Assembly (NCBI GenBank): GCA_965277615.1
Contig: CBDIDG010000002.1
Coordinates: 288,351 to 352,350 of the forward strand
Length of the DNA: 64,000 nt
Origin: Bog-532 sp965277615
GTDB lineage: Bacteria; Actinomycetota; Actinomycetes; Streptosporangiales; Streptosporangiaceae
Direction of reading: 5' to 3'
Under the pieces are notes generated by a model, which was not told where the DNA came from, made no database searches, and saw only the letters and a list, made by a program, of their open reading frames with translations. The number at the start of each line of letters is the position of its first letter. Position 1 is the first letter of the stretch. Of the stretch, positions 1 through 8,501 are shown in pieces. Made by a program: the position numbers and the translations under genes.

Positions 1-168
1 ATCCAGGCCGCTACCCGGCCGGGCATCCAGTCCGCCATCGGGGCCGGGCCGCACCGCCCACGCCCCGGCCTCGGTGGCCAGCCCCAGCGCCGTGCCCGGG
101 GCCACCGCCAGCCCGACCAGATCCCCGCGGGACACCCCGGCCTGGCGCAGCATCGCCGTCGCGCCCAC
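1..168 (-). CDS. 5' fragment of an unrecognised gene cut by the window edge
   Basis: A leftward frame is open from a GTG at 168 to base 1, giving 56 residues that run off the edge. An AGGAGG stands five bases before this GTG, and an in-frame ATG lies at 153. The visible peptide is Ala/Gly/Val rich (for example GDLVGLAVAPGTALGLATE) and matches no family I can name. The short length makes the call uncertain. The only support is the good ribosome-binding site and the absence of stops. Confidence 0.3.
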   Translation of the reverse strand, partial: MGATAMLRQAGVSRGDLVGLAVAPGTALGLATEAGAWAVRPGPDGGLDARPGSGLD

Positions 169-273
169 CCCAGCCTCCTGCACGGTCCCAGCCTGCCACG
201 CACCGCCGTCAGTCCCTACGGCTGGTGACGTTGGTCCCTGGTCCCGGGATCAGGGGGGTGCGACTCTGCGGTG

Positions 274-819
274 ATGTTTGTCGTCCATCACGTCCTGCTG
301 GACGTCGCCTTCGGCGTGGCGCGGCCCCGGCTGGTCAGTCTGGCCAGCAGCCCCGCCCTCATCGACGCGTCCCGGGCGGCCTACGAGGAGGGCCTGACCA
401 GCCACATCCGGACGGGGCCCACCTTGGCCGAGGCAGCTGAGCCCCGGCTGGCCCGGGTCAAGTTCCTGCCCCCGGTGGAGCGGCCCGGCACCACCACCGT
501 CGGCCTGCGCTGGGAGGCCAGTGGCGCCGCGACCGGCCTGTTCCCGGTCCTGGACGCCGACATCACGCTCGCGGTGGCCAGCGAGCACACCACCACGCTC
601 ACCTTGTCCGGCGTCTACCGTCCGGCGTCCGACGGTGCGGCCCTGGACGGTGCGGCCCTGGACGGTGCGGCCCTGGACGGTGCGGCCCTGGACGGTGCGG
701 CCCTGGACGGTGCGGCCCTGCTTGAGGCGCCGGTGCCGGACGAGACAGATCCGGGCCTGGTGTCCGACGTCGCGGTCCGGTCGCTGCTCCGCTACGCGGC
801 GGCCTACCTGACCCAGTAG
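274..819 (+). CDS. Small SRPBCC-like hypothetical protein with an internal pentapeptide repeat
   Basis: A 181-residue protein starts at ATG 274, with an adjacent GTG at 271 as alternative. Residues about 60-115 (VKFLPPVERPGTTTVGLRWEA, then LFPVLDADITL) read like the beta-sheet part of an SRPBCC/START-type fold seen in actinobacterial proteins of unknown function. That assignment is by resemblance only. Residues about 120-149 are six copies of DGAAL made by a 15-bp DNA repeat, inserted where related proteins would have a short loop before the C-terminal helix (SDVAVRSLLRYAAAYL). The end of the gene is itself duplicated, so that a second in-frame TAG follows. Function is unknown. Confidence 0.6.
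   Translation: MFVVHHVLLDVAFGVARPRLVSLASSPALIDASRAAYEEGLTSHIRTGPTLAEAAEPRLARVKFLPPVERPGTTTVGLRWEASGAATGLFPVLDADITLAVASEHTTTLTLSGVYRPASDGAALDGAALDGAALDGAALDGAALDGAALLEAPVPDETDPGLVSDVAVRSLLRYAAAYLTQ
631..720 (+). repeat. Six perfect 15-bp tandem copies inside a coding region
   Basis: The unit GACGGTGCGGCCCTG is repeated six times without a mismatch, encoding DGAAL each time. The period is a multiple of three, so copy-number change keeps the frame. The perfect identity, including third positions, indicates recent expansion by slippage. Confidence 0.95.
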
Positions 820-843
820 GCGACCGACCTGACCCAGTAGGCG
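806..843 (+). repeat. 21-bp-period duplication spanning a stop codon
   Basis: ACCTGACCCAGTAGGCG occurs at 806-822 and again at 827-843. The period is 21 bp, so the gene's TAG (817-819) is followed by a second TAG (838-840) in the same frame. This is a duplicated gene terminus. Confidence 0.9.
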
Positions 844-989
844 GCCCGCGGCAGATTCTTGCCGTGCGGTGTCGATCCCGGCTGCTGCCGTTCGTGTAGG
901 AAGTGAGAGGCCGGCCCCCCAGCGGGAGACCCCCGGGAGACCCCAAGCGGGAAACACTGAGCCGGCCGCAGGACGAAGGAGAACCAGCC

Positions 990-1343
990 ATGAAGCAGTA
1001 CCTGCTCAGCATGTACCAGCCGCAGGGCCCGATCCCGGGGCCTGAGGTGCTCGGCCCGGTCATGGAGAAGCTCGGCGCTTTCCGGGCGGAACTGGCCAGT
1101 CAGGGACTGTGGGTGTTCGGCAACGGGCTGCACGCGCCGGAGACGGCCACCGTGCTGCGGCCCAAGGACGGCGAGGTGCTGGTCACCGACGGCCCGTTCG
1201 TGGAGGGCAAGGAGTACCTCGGCGGCGTCACGATCATCAAGGCGCCCGACCTGGACGCCGCGCTGGCCTGGGGCCGACGGTACGCGGAGGTCACGGGTCT
1301 GCCCATCGAGGTCCGCCCGTTCCAGGGCGAAACGGACGCGTGA
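990..1343 (+). CDS. YCII-related (DGPF) protein
   Basis: A 117-residue protein starts at ATG 990 behind AAGGAGAA. It opens MKQYLLSMYQ and contains the family signature VTDGPFVEGKEYLGG at about residues 68-82, then a helix (LDAALAWGRRYAEVTG). This is the YCII/DGPF ferredoxin-like fold. Its stop overlaps the start of the following sigma factor in a GTGA junction, so the two are translationally coupled. DGPF genes next to ECF sigma factors of this type are the known hallmark of the ECF42 group. The DGPF protein is presumed to be a target or modulator of the sigma factor, but its biochemical role is not established. Confidence 0.9.
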   Translation: MKQYLLSMYQPQGPIPGPEVLGPVMEKLGAFRAELASQGLWVFGNGLHAPETATVLRPKDGEVLVTDGPFVEGKEYLGGVTIIKAPDLDAALAWGRRYAEVTGLPIEVRPFQGETDA

Positions 1344-2605
1344 CGGCCCCGGACGCCGCGGATATCGAGCGCATCTTCCGGGCCGAGTACGGGCGCGCGG
1401 TCGCGGTGCTGACCGGCGTCTTCGGCGACCTCGACGTGGCCGAGGACGCCGTGCAGGAGGCGTTCACCGCCGCGGTCCGGCGCTGGCCCGCCGACGGGCT
1501 GCCGCCCAGCCCGGCGGGCTGGATCATCACCACGGCCCGCCGCCGGGCTATCGACCGCCTGCGCCGGGAGTCGTCCCGCGACGACCGCCAGGCGCAGGCG
1601 GTCCAGCTGCAGGCGGCCAGCGCGGTGCCAGCGGAGGGAGCCGCCGGGGGAGCCGTCGAGGAAGCGTCCGAGGAGGGACCCGTGCGCGACGACCGGCTGC
1701 GGCTGATCTTCACCTGCTGTCATCCGGCGCTGGCCCCCGCGGCGCAGGTGGCGCTGACCCTGCGCCTGCTCGGGGGCCTCAGCACGGCGGAGATCGCCCG
1801 CGCCTTCCTGGTCCCCGAGCCGACGATGGCGCAGCGCCTGGTCCGGGCCAAAGCCAAGATCCGGGACGCCCGGATCCCGTACCGGATCCCGGACGAAGCC
1901 GGCCTCCCAGAACGCGTGCGCGCGGTACTGGCCGTCGTTTATCTGATTTTTAACGAGGGATATTTCGCCAGCGAGGGTGACCTGCTGTCCCGGGCCGAAC
2001 TGTGCGCCGAAGCGATCCGTCTCGGGCGGCTGCTGTCCCAGCTCATGCCGGACGAGCCCGAGGTTCTCGGGCTGCTGGCGCTGATGCTGCTGACCGACGC
2101 GCGCCGGGACACCAGGACGTCGGCCGACGGCGCCCTGATCCCGCTGGACGAGCAGGACCGCGGCCGCTGGGACGCCGGCCGGATCGCCGAGGGCCAGGCG
2201 CTGGTCCGGGCCTGCCTGCGGCGCGACCAGCCGGGTCCGTATCAGCTCCAGGCCGCGATCAGTGCGGTGCACAGCGACGCGGCCACCTGGGCCGGCACCG
2301 ACTGGGACCAGATCCTGGCCCTGTACGGCCAGCTCATGGCGTGCGCGCCGAGCCCGGTGGTGGCCCTGCACCGGGCCGTCGCGGTGGCCGAGGTCGACGG
2401 CCCCGGCCCGGCCCTGGCCCTGGTCGACCAGCTCGACCTGGGGCAGCACCACGTGTTCCACGCCGTCCGCGCCGACCTGCTGCGCCGCCTCGGCCGCCCC
2501 GCCGAGGCCGGCCAGGCCTACCAGGCCGCCATCGACCTGACCGCCAACACCGCCGAACGCGACTTCCTGGACCGCCGCCGCCGCACGCTGACGTCGCAGG
2601 GCTAG
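1340..2605 (+). CDS. ECF42-type RNA polymerase sigma factor with C-terminal DUF6596/TPR-like extension
   Basis: A 421-residue protein starts at GTG 1340, overlapping the DGPF gene. Residues about 10-75 are region sigma-2 (FRAEYGRAVAVLTGVFGDLD), and about 120-175 are sigma-4 with a helix-turn-helix (LGGLSTAEIARAFLVPEPTMAQRLVRAK). The remaining 240 residues form the long helical extension characteristic of ECF42, including FNEGYFAS and repeated helical hairpins resembling TPRs. ECF42 factors usually lack a classical anti-sigma factor and are thought to be controlled through this extension and the DGPF partner. No anti-sigma gene is adjacent here. The gene ends tail-to-tail with the DUF1275 gene, sharing a CTAG. 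Confidence 0.92.
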   Translation: MTAPDAADIERIFRAEYGRAVAVLTGVFGDLDVAEDAVQEAFTAAVRRWPADGLPPSPAGWIITTARRRAIDRLRRESSRDDRQAQAVQLQAASAVPAEGAAGGAVEEASEEGPVRDDRLRLIFTCCHPALAPAAQVALTLRLLGGLSTAEIARAFLVPEPTMAQRLVRAKAKIRDARIPYRIPDEAGLPERVRAVLAVVYLIFNEGYFASEGDLLSRAELCAEAIRLGRLLSQLMPDEPEVLGLLALMLLTDARRDTRTSADGALIPLDEQDRGRWDAGRIAEGQALVRACLRRDQPGPYQLQAAISAVHSDAATWAGTDWDQILALYGQLMACAPSPVVALHRAVAVAEVDGPGPALALVDQLDLGQHHVFHAVRADLLRRLGRPAEAGQAYQAAIDLTANTAERDFLDRRRRTLTSQG

Positions 2606-3333
2606 CGGCGCAGGCGGTTGACGCCGATGAGCAGGACGGTGGCCAGAGCGGCCAGCGGGATGGCCGGGACGGCGGCCGGGGCGGCCGAGATCAGCAGGCC
2701 CGCCAGCAGCGCGCCCACCACCAGGGCGGACAGCGCGAACGCCCGCCGGAGGTTGGCCTGGCGTCGCGTGGCCGTCCCGCGCTCTTCTCCCGGGCTGGCC
2801 AGCGAGTCCAGCAGGGACGTCAGGGTGCCGGTCAGATAGGTGGTGCCGACGCCGGAGATGTTCAGCACCACGACCACCGCGCTCTGCAGACCCATGGCCA
2901 CGGTGGCCAGGGCGATGAGCAGGAACTCGGACCCGCCGGAGGGATGGGTGCCGGTCACCTCCCAGCCGATGGTGAAGCCGATCAGGACCGCGGCTTCGAC
3001 TCCCAGGGTGGCCACGACCCACGGCGTCCAACCCGGGCCGGCTGAGGCCTCCGCGTCCGCGGCGCCCGTGCGCGCCGGGCGCCGGGCCAGCCGGGAGCCG
3101 GCCAGCACCCCGGCCGCGTACCCGGCGAAGCTGACCGCGGCGTGCAGGGCCAGAGAGCCGGAATGACGGGCCGCTGCCAGCCCGAGGAACACGATGTTCG
3201 AGGTCATCACGCTGGCGAACACGTTGCCCAGCCGGGTGAAGGCCATGATGTCGGTGGCGGCCGACCCCACGGTGAGCAGCGCCGCCACGATCGTCAGGGC
3301 CCACGCCCCCGGGGCCCGTTTGCCCGTACTCAT
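2602..3333 (-). CDS. DUF1275 (YoaK-like) integral membrane protein
   Basis: A 243-residue protein with about six hydrophobic segments. The N-terminal pattern (VGSAATDIMAFTRLGNVFASVMTSNIVFLG) and the later GTTYLTGTLT match the DUF1275/YoaK family. Members are small multi-pass inner-membrane proteins of unknown transport function. Two Arg-rich loops (for example RLARRPARTG) interrupt the helices. The stop codon overlaps that of the convergent sigma factor, and the start lies ten bases downstream of the VWA gene's stop, so it may be read as the last gene of the MoxR/VWA transcript. Confidence 0.85.
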   Translation of the reverse strand: MSTGKRAPGAWALTIVAALLTVGSAATDIMAFTRLGNVFASVMTSNIVFLGLAAARHSGSLALHAAVSFAGYAAGVLAGSRLARRPARTGAADAEASAGPGWTPWVVATLGVEAAVLIGFTIGWEVTGTHPSGGSEFLLIALATVAMGLQSAVVVVLNISGVGTTYLTGTLTSLLDSLASPGEERGTATRRQANLRRAFALSALVVGALLAGLLISAAPAAVPAIPLAALATVLLIGVNRLRR

Positions 3334-3343
3334 GCGCCGGACC

Positions 3344-4579
3344 TTACGCGGCGGTCGGGACCCGGACCGCCCGGGCCCAGAACGGGGCCTCGGGGGCCCG
3401 GTCTCCGAGCAGGGCGATGAGCACCCGGGTGCCCTTGGGCGGCTGCGCGGGCCAGGGTGTGTAGCCGTCGGTCAGGACCACGGTGATCGCGGGCCGGGGC
3501 CGCAGCGCGACGGCCGCGGCGATGCCCGCCCCCATGTCGGTGCCGCCGCCGCCGGTCAGCTCGACCTGCCGGGCCGAAGTGACGCGCTGGGCCGGACCGG
3601 CGGCGGCGTCGCAGGCCAGGACGCGTAGCTGGCGGATCACCCCCAGCGAGCGGAGCAGCCCCTCCACCTCGGCCAGGGTCATGGCCAGCAGTTCGTCGGT
3701 CATGCTGCCGGAGGTGTCGCAGACCACGGCGACGTCGGGCACCGGGTGGCGCAGCGCGGGCAGCACCACGTCGCCGACGGCGGCGGCCCGCCGGGACGGC
3801 CGGCGGTAGGAGTAGTCCGCCGCCCCGGCCCGGTCGGCCACCGCGCGGCGCAGCTCGGCCGCGAGCAGCGTGCGCCAGTTCACCACCGGGGCCACGGTCT
3901 GCTGGGCCCACCGGGCCAGCCCGGCCGGGACCGAGCCGGCTTCGCGGCCGTGCCGCAGGATCTCGGCCGCCACCTGGCGGCGCAGCAGGTCGGCCTGCCA
4001 GCCGGGCAGGCCCTCCGGCCGGGGCGGCCCGTCGCCGCCGCTGGGGTCCTCACCCACCCGGGGCTGGCCGTCCGCGCCGCTGCCGCAGTCCCCGTCCGCG
4101 CGGCCACCCCCGTCGTCGCCGTCGTCTTCGTCGGGCGCGTAACCAGGGCGGAAGTACTGCTCGGCCAGGCCACCCGGGTCCGCGCCCAGGTGGTGCGGCA
4201 GCACCGGGTCGCCCGGCAGGTCCAGGCCCGCGGGGATCAGGTCGTCGTTGATCTCCGCGTCGGCGGCCCGGGTCCACTCGTGGGCGTCTTCGGGCCGGAC
4301 CCCCAGGGCCCGGGCCCGGCCCGCGTGCTCGCGCAGCAGGTGGCACGCGTGGTGCACGAGCACGCTGCCGAACTGGGCCGCGGACCAGCCGGCGGCCACG
4401 TCCGGATCGGCCTGCAGCCGCCACTGCTCGTCCACCGTCACCGCGGCCAAACCCGGGGCCGGCGTGACCTGGGTGGCGAAGATCGCGCTGGCCAGGTACG
4501 GGAACCGGGCCGCGGCCCACAGCCGCGCCCCGGCCAGCCCGGCCAGCCCCGGCCGCCCGGGCCGCTGGTCCCCGGTCAT
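3344..4579 (-). CDS. VWA-like protein with DUF2201 metallopeptidase-like N-terminus
   Basis: A 411-residue protein starts at ATG 4579, overlapping the ATPase stop (ATGA). The N-terminal ~150 residues resemble the DUF2201 putative metallopeptidase domain. However, the place where HExxH is expected reads HHACHLLREH, so the catalytic glutamate is a histidine. An acidic, low-complexity linker (DEDDGDDGGG) follows. The C-terminal ~150 residues are a VWA domain with a complete metal-ion site: DTSGS, then GGGTD, then LTDGY. Such proteins act as partners of MoxR AAA+ ATPases, which remodel a target or insert a cofactor. The target of this one is unknown. Confidence 0.88.
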   Translation of the reverse strand: MTGDQRPGRPGLAGLAGARLWAAARFPYLASAIFATQVTPAPGLAAVTVDEQWRLQADPDVAAGWSAAQFGSVLVHHACHLLREHAGRARALGVRPEDAHEWTRAADAEINDDLIPAGLDLPGDPVLPHHLGADPGGLAEQYFRPGYAPDEDDGDDGGGRADGDCGSGADGQPRVGEDPSGGDGPPRPEGLPGWQADLLRRQVAAEILRHGREAGSVPAGLARWAQQTVAPVVNWRTLLAAELRRAVADRAGAADYSYRRPSRRAAAVGDVVLPALRHPVPDVAVVCDTSGSMTDELLAMTLAEVEGLLRSLGVIRQLRVLACDAAAGPAQRVTSARQVELTGGGGTDMGAGIAAAVALRPRPAITVVLTDGYTPWPAQPPKGTRVLIALLGDRAPEAPFWARAVRVPTAA

Positions 4580-5712
4580 GACGACAGCAGGCCGGCGTCG
4601 CGCAGCACGGGCGCGAACAGCCGGATCTCCGGGGGCAGCGGCGCGCCGTCGGGCCGGTGCCGGGCCAGCACCCGGGCCGCGGCCGCGGCCACGTCGGCGG
4701 CGCCGGTGGCCGCGGTGGCCAGCACCTGCCAGCCGGCCGTCCACCGCTCCGGGGTGAGGTCGGCGGTCACCGCGGCGGTCACCGCGGCCAGCGCGGCGTA
4801 GGCCCGGTCGGCCCGCTCCGGCAGCGCGAACGAGGCCGGGTCGGCCAGCGCCGCTTCCGGGTCGGGCAGGTCCATCTCGGCCAGCCAGGTCAGGAACTCC
4901 GCCCCCGCGCCGTCGCCGACGCAGCCGCGGACCAGCGCGGACCGGGTCTCGCCGCCGGCCCCGGCCGCGTCCGCGGCCGCCCACAGCCGGGCGGTCATCT
5001 CCCAGGTCCGGGGGCTGGGCCAGCCGCGCCCGGCGGTGGCCGGGTCGGTCGGCGGCGCGCAGGCCAGCACGGGCCGGACCCGCAGGAACGCCGCGACCAG
5101 CCCGCGGGCCATGATCTCGGCTGCCTCCCAGCTCCCGGTCAGCTCCGGCACCCGCGGCGGGGCCCAGCCGCCGGCCAGCCCGTCCGCCACCACCCGCGGA
5201 TTGATCTCCCAGGTCAGATGGCACAGCCGGTTGGCCAGCGGGGCGGACAGGTCCCACCCGTCGGCGGCCTGTTCCGGCGGGTTGGCCGCCGCGACCACCG
5301 CGACCTCGGCGGGCAGGTCGAGGTCGCCGACCACCCGTTCCAGCACCACCCGCAGCAGCGCGGCCTGTACGGCCGGCGGCGCGGTGGACAGTTCGTCCAG
5401 GAACAGCAGGCCCCGGCCCGCCGCGGCCAGCCGCTGGGCCCAGGCGGGCGGGGCGAACCGGACCCCCTGGCCCACCACCACCGGCAGGCCCGCGAAGTCG
5501 GACGGCTCGCGGATCGAGGCGATCACGGTCTCGCACGGCAGCCCGGCCGCGGCGGCCATGGCCCGGATGGCCGAGGTCTTGCCGGTGCCCGGCGCGCCCC
5601 ACAGCAGCACCGGGACCCGCGCCGCGACGGCCACGGTGAGCGCGGCCACCGTCGGGTCTACCGCACCCGCTCGCTCCTGGGCCGCGGCCCGGTGGCCCTC
5701 GTCCACGCTCAT
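4576..5712 (-). CDS. MoxR-type AAA+ ATPase
   Basis: A 378-residue protein starts at ATG 5712, overlapping the preceding gene by ATGA. Walker A is GAPGTGKT (about residues 42-49), Walker B is LLFLDEL, sensor 1 is VAAANP, and PLANRL carries the arginine finger. The C-terminal half is a helical lid with the unusual insertion TDPATAGRGWPSPRTWEM. MoxR ATPases work as chaperone-like motors with VWA proteins, and the VWA gene follows directly. The four-base overlaps through the cluster point to one polycistron and stoichiometric production. Confidence 0.92.
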   Translation of the reverse strand: MSVDEGHRAAAQERAGAVDPTVAALTVAVAARVPVLLWGAPGTGKTSAIRAMAAAAGLPCETVIASIREPSDFAGLPVVVGQGVRFAPPAWAQRLAAAGRGLLFLDELSTAPPAVQAALLRVVLERVVGDLDLPAEVAVVAAANPPEQAADGWDLSAPLANRLCHLTWEINPRVVADGLAGGWAPPRVPELTGSWEAAEIMARGLVAAFLRVRPVLACAPPTDPATAGRGWPSPRTWEMTARLWAAADAAGAGGETRSALVRGCVGDGAGAEFLTWLAEMDLPDPEAALADPASFALPERADRAYAALAAVTAAVTADLTPERWTAGWQVLATAATGAADVAAAAARVLARHRPDGAPLPPEIRLFAPVLRDAGLLSS

Positions 5713-6725
5713 GCCTGGCCCGCCTCCGTGGTTTCGGTCTTCTCCCAGTGTGCCCACTGGGACAAGTGCCCGGGGCCACCCACCCCGGTCCCGGCCTCGC
5801 CGTCCACCGCCCGCACCCCGAACCGCACCGGGGGCGTGCCGGGGGCCGGGACGGCCAGCACGGTGGCGTCCGGCCAGGCGGCCTGCTCCACCGCCACGAC
5901 CAGGTGCCCGGCCACCACGGCCAGCCCCGGCGCCCACACCGTGGCCAGCCAGCTCACCGGCAGGGTCGCCCGCAGCTGGCGGCTGGCCCCGGTGCCGGTC
6001 AGCTCCAGTGCCCCCCAGCCCGCGGGTTTCGGCGACCGCTCGAGCAGGCTGGCGTCGACCCGGTCCGGGTCGAGGTCCAGCCAGGTGGCTGCGGCTGGCG
6101 CCAGCCGCCCGGCCAGCGCGGGTTCCAGCACAGGCCAGTGCGCCCCCAGTTCTGCCGCCCCGGCCCCGCCCGGGGCCCAGCTGGCCGCGATCGTCCCCGA
6201 CAGCGCCAGCTGGAACGCGGGCCCCAGCGCGAGCAGGATCAGCATCTCCAGCCGGGTGGCCTGCAGGCGTTCCGGATCCGCCACCGGTCCGCCCGCCCCG
6301 GCCTGACCGCCCGCACCCGGCCACCCGCCGGCGCCGCGCTGCGGCAGCCCGCTTCCCGTCTGGGCCGGGATCATCGGCCGACTCCCGATCGGGGCACCCA
6401 GGCCCTGCCAGGTCAGCCAGCCGCCCGGCGACGCGGACCGGAACTCCTGCACGTAATCCCAGCTGACCCCGATCTCGTCATCCGGGTCGCGCGGGGCGGC
6501 CATGAACCAGTCCAGGTCGCTGCTGTGCCGGTGCCAGGCCTGCGCCACCTCCAGGCAGGGGGCCTGGTCCCCGCCCAGCGCGGCCAGCACGGCCTCCGCC
6601 TCGGGGTCCGGGTGCGCGGGCAGGCTGAGCGTCCCGTCGGCCCAGCGCACCGGGTGGGTGCTGTCACCGCACGGCACCCAGGTCTCCAGGGCGGGCAACG
6701 CCCGCCACCACGGGTCCGGGCTCAC
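5709..6725 (-). CDS. Unrecognised protein of the MoxR/VWA cluster
   Basis: A 338-residue protein starts at GTG 6725, overlapping the upstream stop (GTGA), and its own stop overlaps the ATPase start. It is soluble, with no signal peptide or membrane segment. It is rich in Trp in the first 110 residues (DPWWRALPALETW, DLDWFMAAPRD, VSWDYVQEF). A Gly/Ala-rich linker of about 30 residues follows, then a Leu-rich helical region with ARLEMLILLALG-like helices. It matches no family I can name. Its position locked between a large unknown protein and the ATPase suggests a subunit or substrate adaptor of that machine. Confidence 0.75.
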   Translation of the reverse strand: MSPDPWWRALPALETWVPCGDSTHPVRWADGTLSLPAHPDPEAEAVLAALGGDQAPCLEVAQAWHRHSSDLDWFMAAPRDPDDEIGVSWDYVQEFRSASPGGWLTWQGLGAPIGSRPMIPAQTGSGLPQRGAGGWPGAGGQAGAGGPVADPERLQATRLEMLILLALGPAFQLALSGTIAASWAPGGAGAAELGAHWPVLEPALAGRLAPAAATWLDLDPDRVDASLLERSPKPAGWGALELTGTGASRQLRATLPVSWLATVWAPGLAVVAGHLVVAVEQAAWPDATVLAVPAPGTPPVRFGVRAVDGEAGTGVGGPGHLSQWAHWEKTETTEAGQA

Positions 6726-8128
6726 GGCGCCGCCCACCAGTGCAGCGGTACCTCCGCGCGCACGCGGCCGGTGAGCGTGCTGGCCAGCAGCGTGACCCGG
6801 GCGGTATCCCGACCCAGTGGCGGCAGCACCTGCAGCGTCCCGGTGACCTGGCCGGCCGGGTCGCCGCGCCAGGACTCCGGCACGGCCAGGTGCCACTGCC
6901 GGGTGTCGTCACGGAGCCAGCAGGAGAACCCCAGCGGCGACAGCGGCCCGGCGTCGGGGAGCGGCCCGGCCGACGGCCCGGGCGCCACCACCAGGTGCAG
7001 GAAGGACCGGTTGTCGCGGGTCTGCAGCCCGCCCAGCGCGACCCGGGCCCCGCCCACGTCGGGCAGCACGGTGCCGGCCGCGGCCGTGCCGTCGTGCACC
7101 GGTGGCCGGTGCCGCCGGCCGTACCAGGCCAGCAGGCTGAGCCACGGGCCGGGCAGGGCGGCCGTGGGCGCGGCGGTGATGCCATGGCCGTCGATGCTGA
7201 GCCGTTCGCAGATCGTGGCCAAGTACCCGGGCACCGGGCTCAACGGCGACAGCGCCTCCGCCGCCTCCAGCGCGGCGATCACGTCCCCGAGGCCGGCCGC
7301 CTGCCGCCTGGTGTTCTCGGGGCGAATGGCCGCGCTGGCCAGAATCTCCTGGGCCGCGTGCTCGAGCAACTGCTCACCGGGCGGGCGGTCCTGGGCCTGT
7401 ACGGTCACGTCGGCTGCGGGTGGCCCGACGCTCAGATCGATGCGCAGCCGGGGCACACCGGGGCCGGCGACCAGCTCGAGCCAGCGGGCCTCGGCTGGCG
7501 GGGCCGGGTCGATGGTCAGCTGGCCTTCCCACCGGGTGGCGTTTCCGCCGCCCTCGGTGTTCACCCGGTAGGCGGTACCCCGGTCGTCGGTCGCGGTGAT
7601 GTTCGCGAACGGCCCCATACCCGCGAGGTAGCCGGCTCCGCCCGCGCTACCCGGGCGGATCGAGGCGATGGCCAGCGCCTGCGCCCGCTCCGCGGTGACC
7701 AGCAGCGACAGCACGTACAGCTCCCCGGCCGCGAACTCGTCCCGGAACGGCAGCATCCGGCCCACCGGCCACAGCCGCCAGGGTGCGGGCGCCGGCACCT
7801 CCGGCGTGGCCGGCTGGGGCTGCGGCGCGGAACCGGCCGGGAACAGCCCACGTGTCCCACGGCGCACCACCGGGCCGGCCGGCTGTGGCTGCAACCGGCG
7901 GCGGACCGCCAGCGCGGCCTGGAACTGGCTGAGGATGTCGTCGGCCCGCTCGGCCTCCAGCGCGCCCACCGCGGTCAGCGCCGCGGCCACACCGCCGAGC
8001 CGGAGGGTGCAGTCGGTGAAGAGGGCCGGCCTACCGGGCCCGCCGGCGTCATCGGCCAGCACCCGGGCCCGCCGCAGCCCCGCCTCGGCGGCCAGCCGCA
8101 GCTGGCGTTCCGCGCGGTCACGGTTCAC
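6722..8128 (-). CDS. Large unrecognised protein of the MoxR/VWA cluster
   Basis: A 468-residue protein starts at ATG 8128. The first ~85 residues are helical and Arg/Ala rich. A Pro-rich linker (about 85-125) follows, then a region of mixed beta character with repeated short strands, including LAIASIRPGS, GPFANITATDDRGTAYRVN, and later LHLVVAPG and WHLAVPES. The alternation suggests a beta-sandwich, and two similar beta blocks may be present. No catalytic signature is visible. Its stop overlaps the next gene, so it belongs to the MoxR/VWA operon. The function is unknown. Confidence 0.75.
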   Translation of the reverse strand: MNRDRAERQLRLAAEAGLRRARVLADDAGGPGRPALFTDCTLRLGGVAAALTAVGALEAERADDILSQFQAALAVRRRLQPQPAGPVVRRGTRGLFPAGSAPQPQPATPEVPAPAPWRLWPVGRMLPFRDEFAAGELYVLSLLVTAERAQALAIASIRPGSAGGAGYLAGMGPFANITATDDRGTAYRVNTEGGGNATRWEGQLTIDPAPPAEARWLELVAGPGVPRLRIDLSVGPPAADVTVQAQDRPPGEQLLEHAAQEILASAAIRPENTRRQAAGLGDVIAALEAAEALSPLSPVPGYLATICERLSIDGHGITAAPTAALPGPWLSLLAWYGRRHRPPVHDGTAAAGTVLPDVGGARVALGGLQTRDNRSFLHLVVAPGPSAGPLPDAGPLSPLGFSCWLRDDTRQWHLAVPESWRGDPAGQVTGTLQVLPPLGRDTARVTLLASTLTGRVRAEVPLHWWAAP

Positions 8129-8290
8129 CCGTCTACGGTCTCACTCCAGCCGGAGGGTGCGCGAATTGAATGCATAAGCCGGGAAAGTGCGGGGGCCGGG
8201 CGGGCGAGGATGGGTTTCGCCTGCCCGGCCCTCTGGCCACCGGCAGCAACTATGACGTGGCTTACCGCCCCGATGGTTCCGTCCGCGGCA

Positions 8291-8479
8291 TCATTTTTCG
8301 AAGTTCTCGCTGGCTGTGCTCCCGTCCAGCGCGCCCGGCCAATGCCCGGGCAGCGGCAGCTCCAGCTCCGCCAGCCAGGGCGGTGGTGGCCGGCGCCGGC
8401 CCTCCGCGTCCCAGGGTGAGGACGGATGCCCGGGCGGCAGCCGTTCCAGCTGGGACTGCATCTGTGCGTCGGAGACCAT
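8291..8479 (-). CDS. Small Pro-rich protein (62 residues), probable first gene of the MoxR/VWA cluster
   Basis: Starts at ATG 8479 behind GGAAGGA at a suitable distance. The peptide has a helical N-terminus (SDAQMQSQLERL), then PPGHPSSPWDAEG, RRRPPPPWLAELELPLPGHWPG and a short acidic tail. The composition looks like a genuine small cytoplasmic protein rather than a shadow frame, but I cannot assign a family. It lies 162 bases upstream of the 468-residue protein on the same strand and directly downstream of the palindrome at 8502-8530, so it may lead the operon. The gap leaves room for a separate promoter. Confidence 0.55.
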   Translation of the reverse strand: MVSDAQMQSQLERLPPGHPSSPWDAEGRRRPPPPWLAELELPLPGHWPGALDGSTASENFEK

Positions 8480-8501
8480 CGGATCCTTCCCGCGTCAGGC
8501 A

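Noticed and set aside
250..957. Leftward frame with QGRTV repeats
   Set aside because: The repeats are the complement of the 15-bp coding minisatellite. The forward frame has the protein-like flanks.
1100..3304. A 734-codon leftward open frame
   Set aside because: It runs opposite the ECF sigma factor and DUF1275 genes, has nonsense Arg/Gly/Pro composition and no conserved motif. It is a GC-rich shadow.
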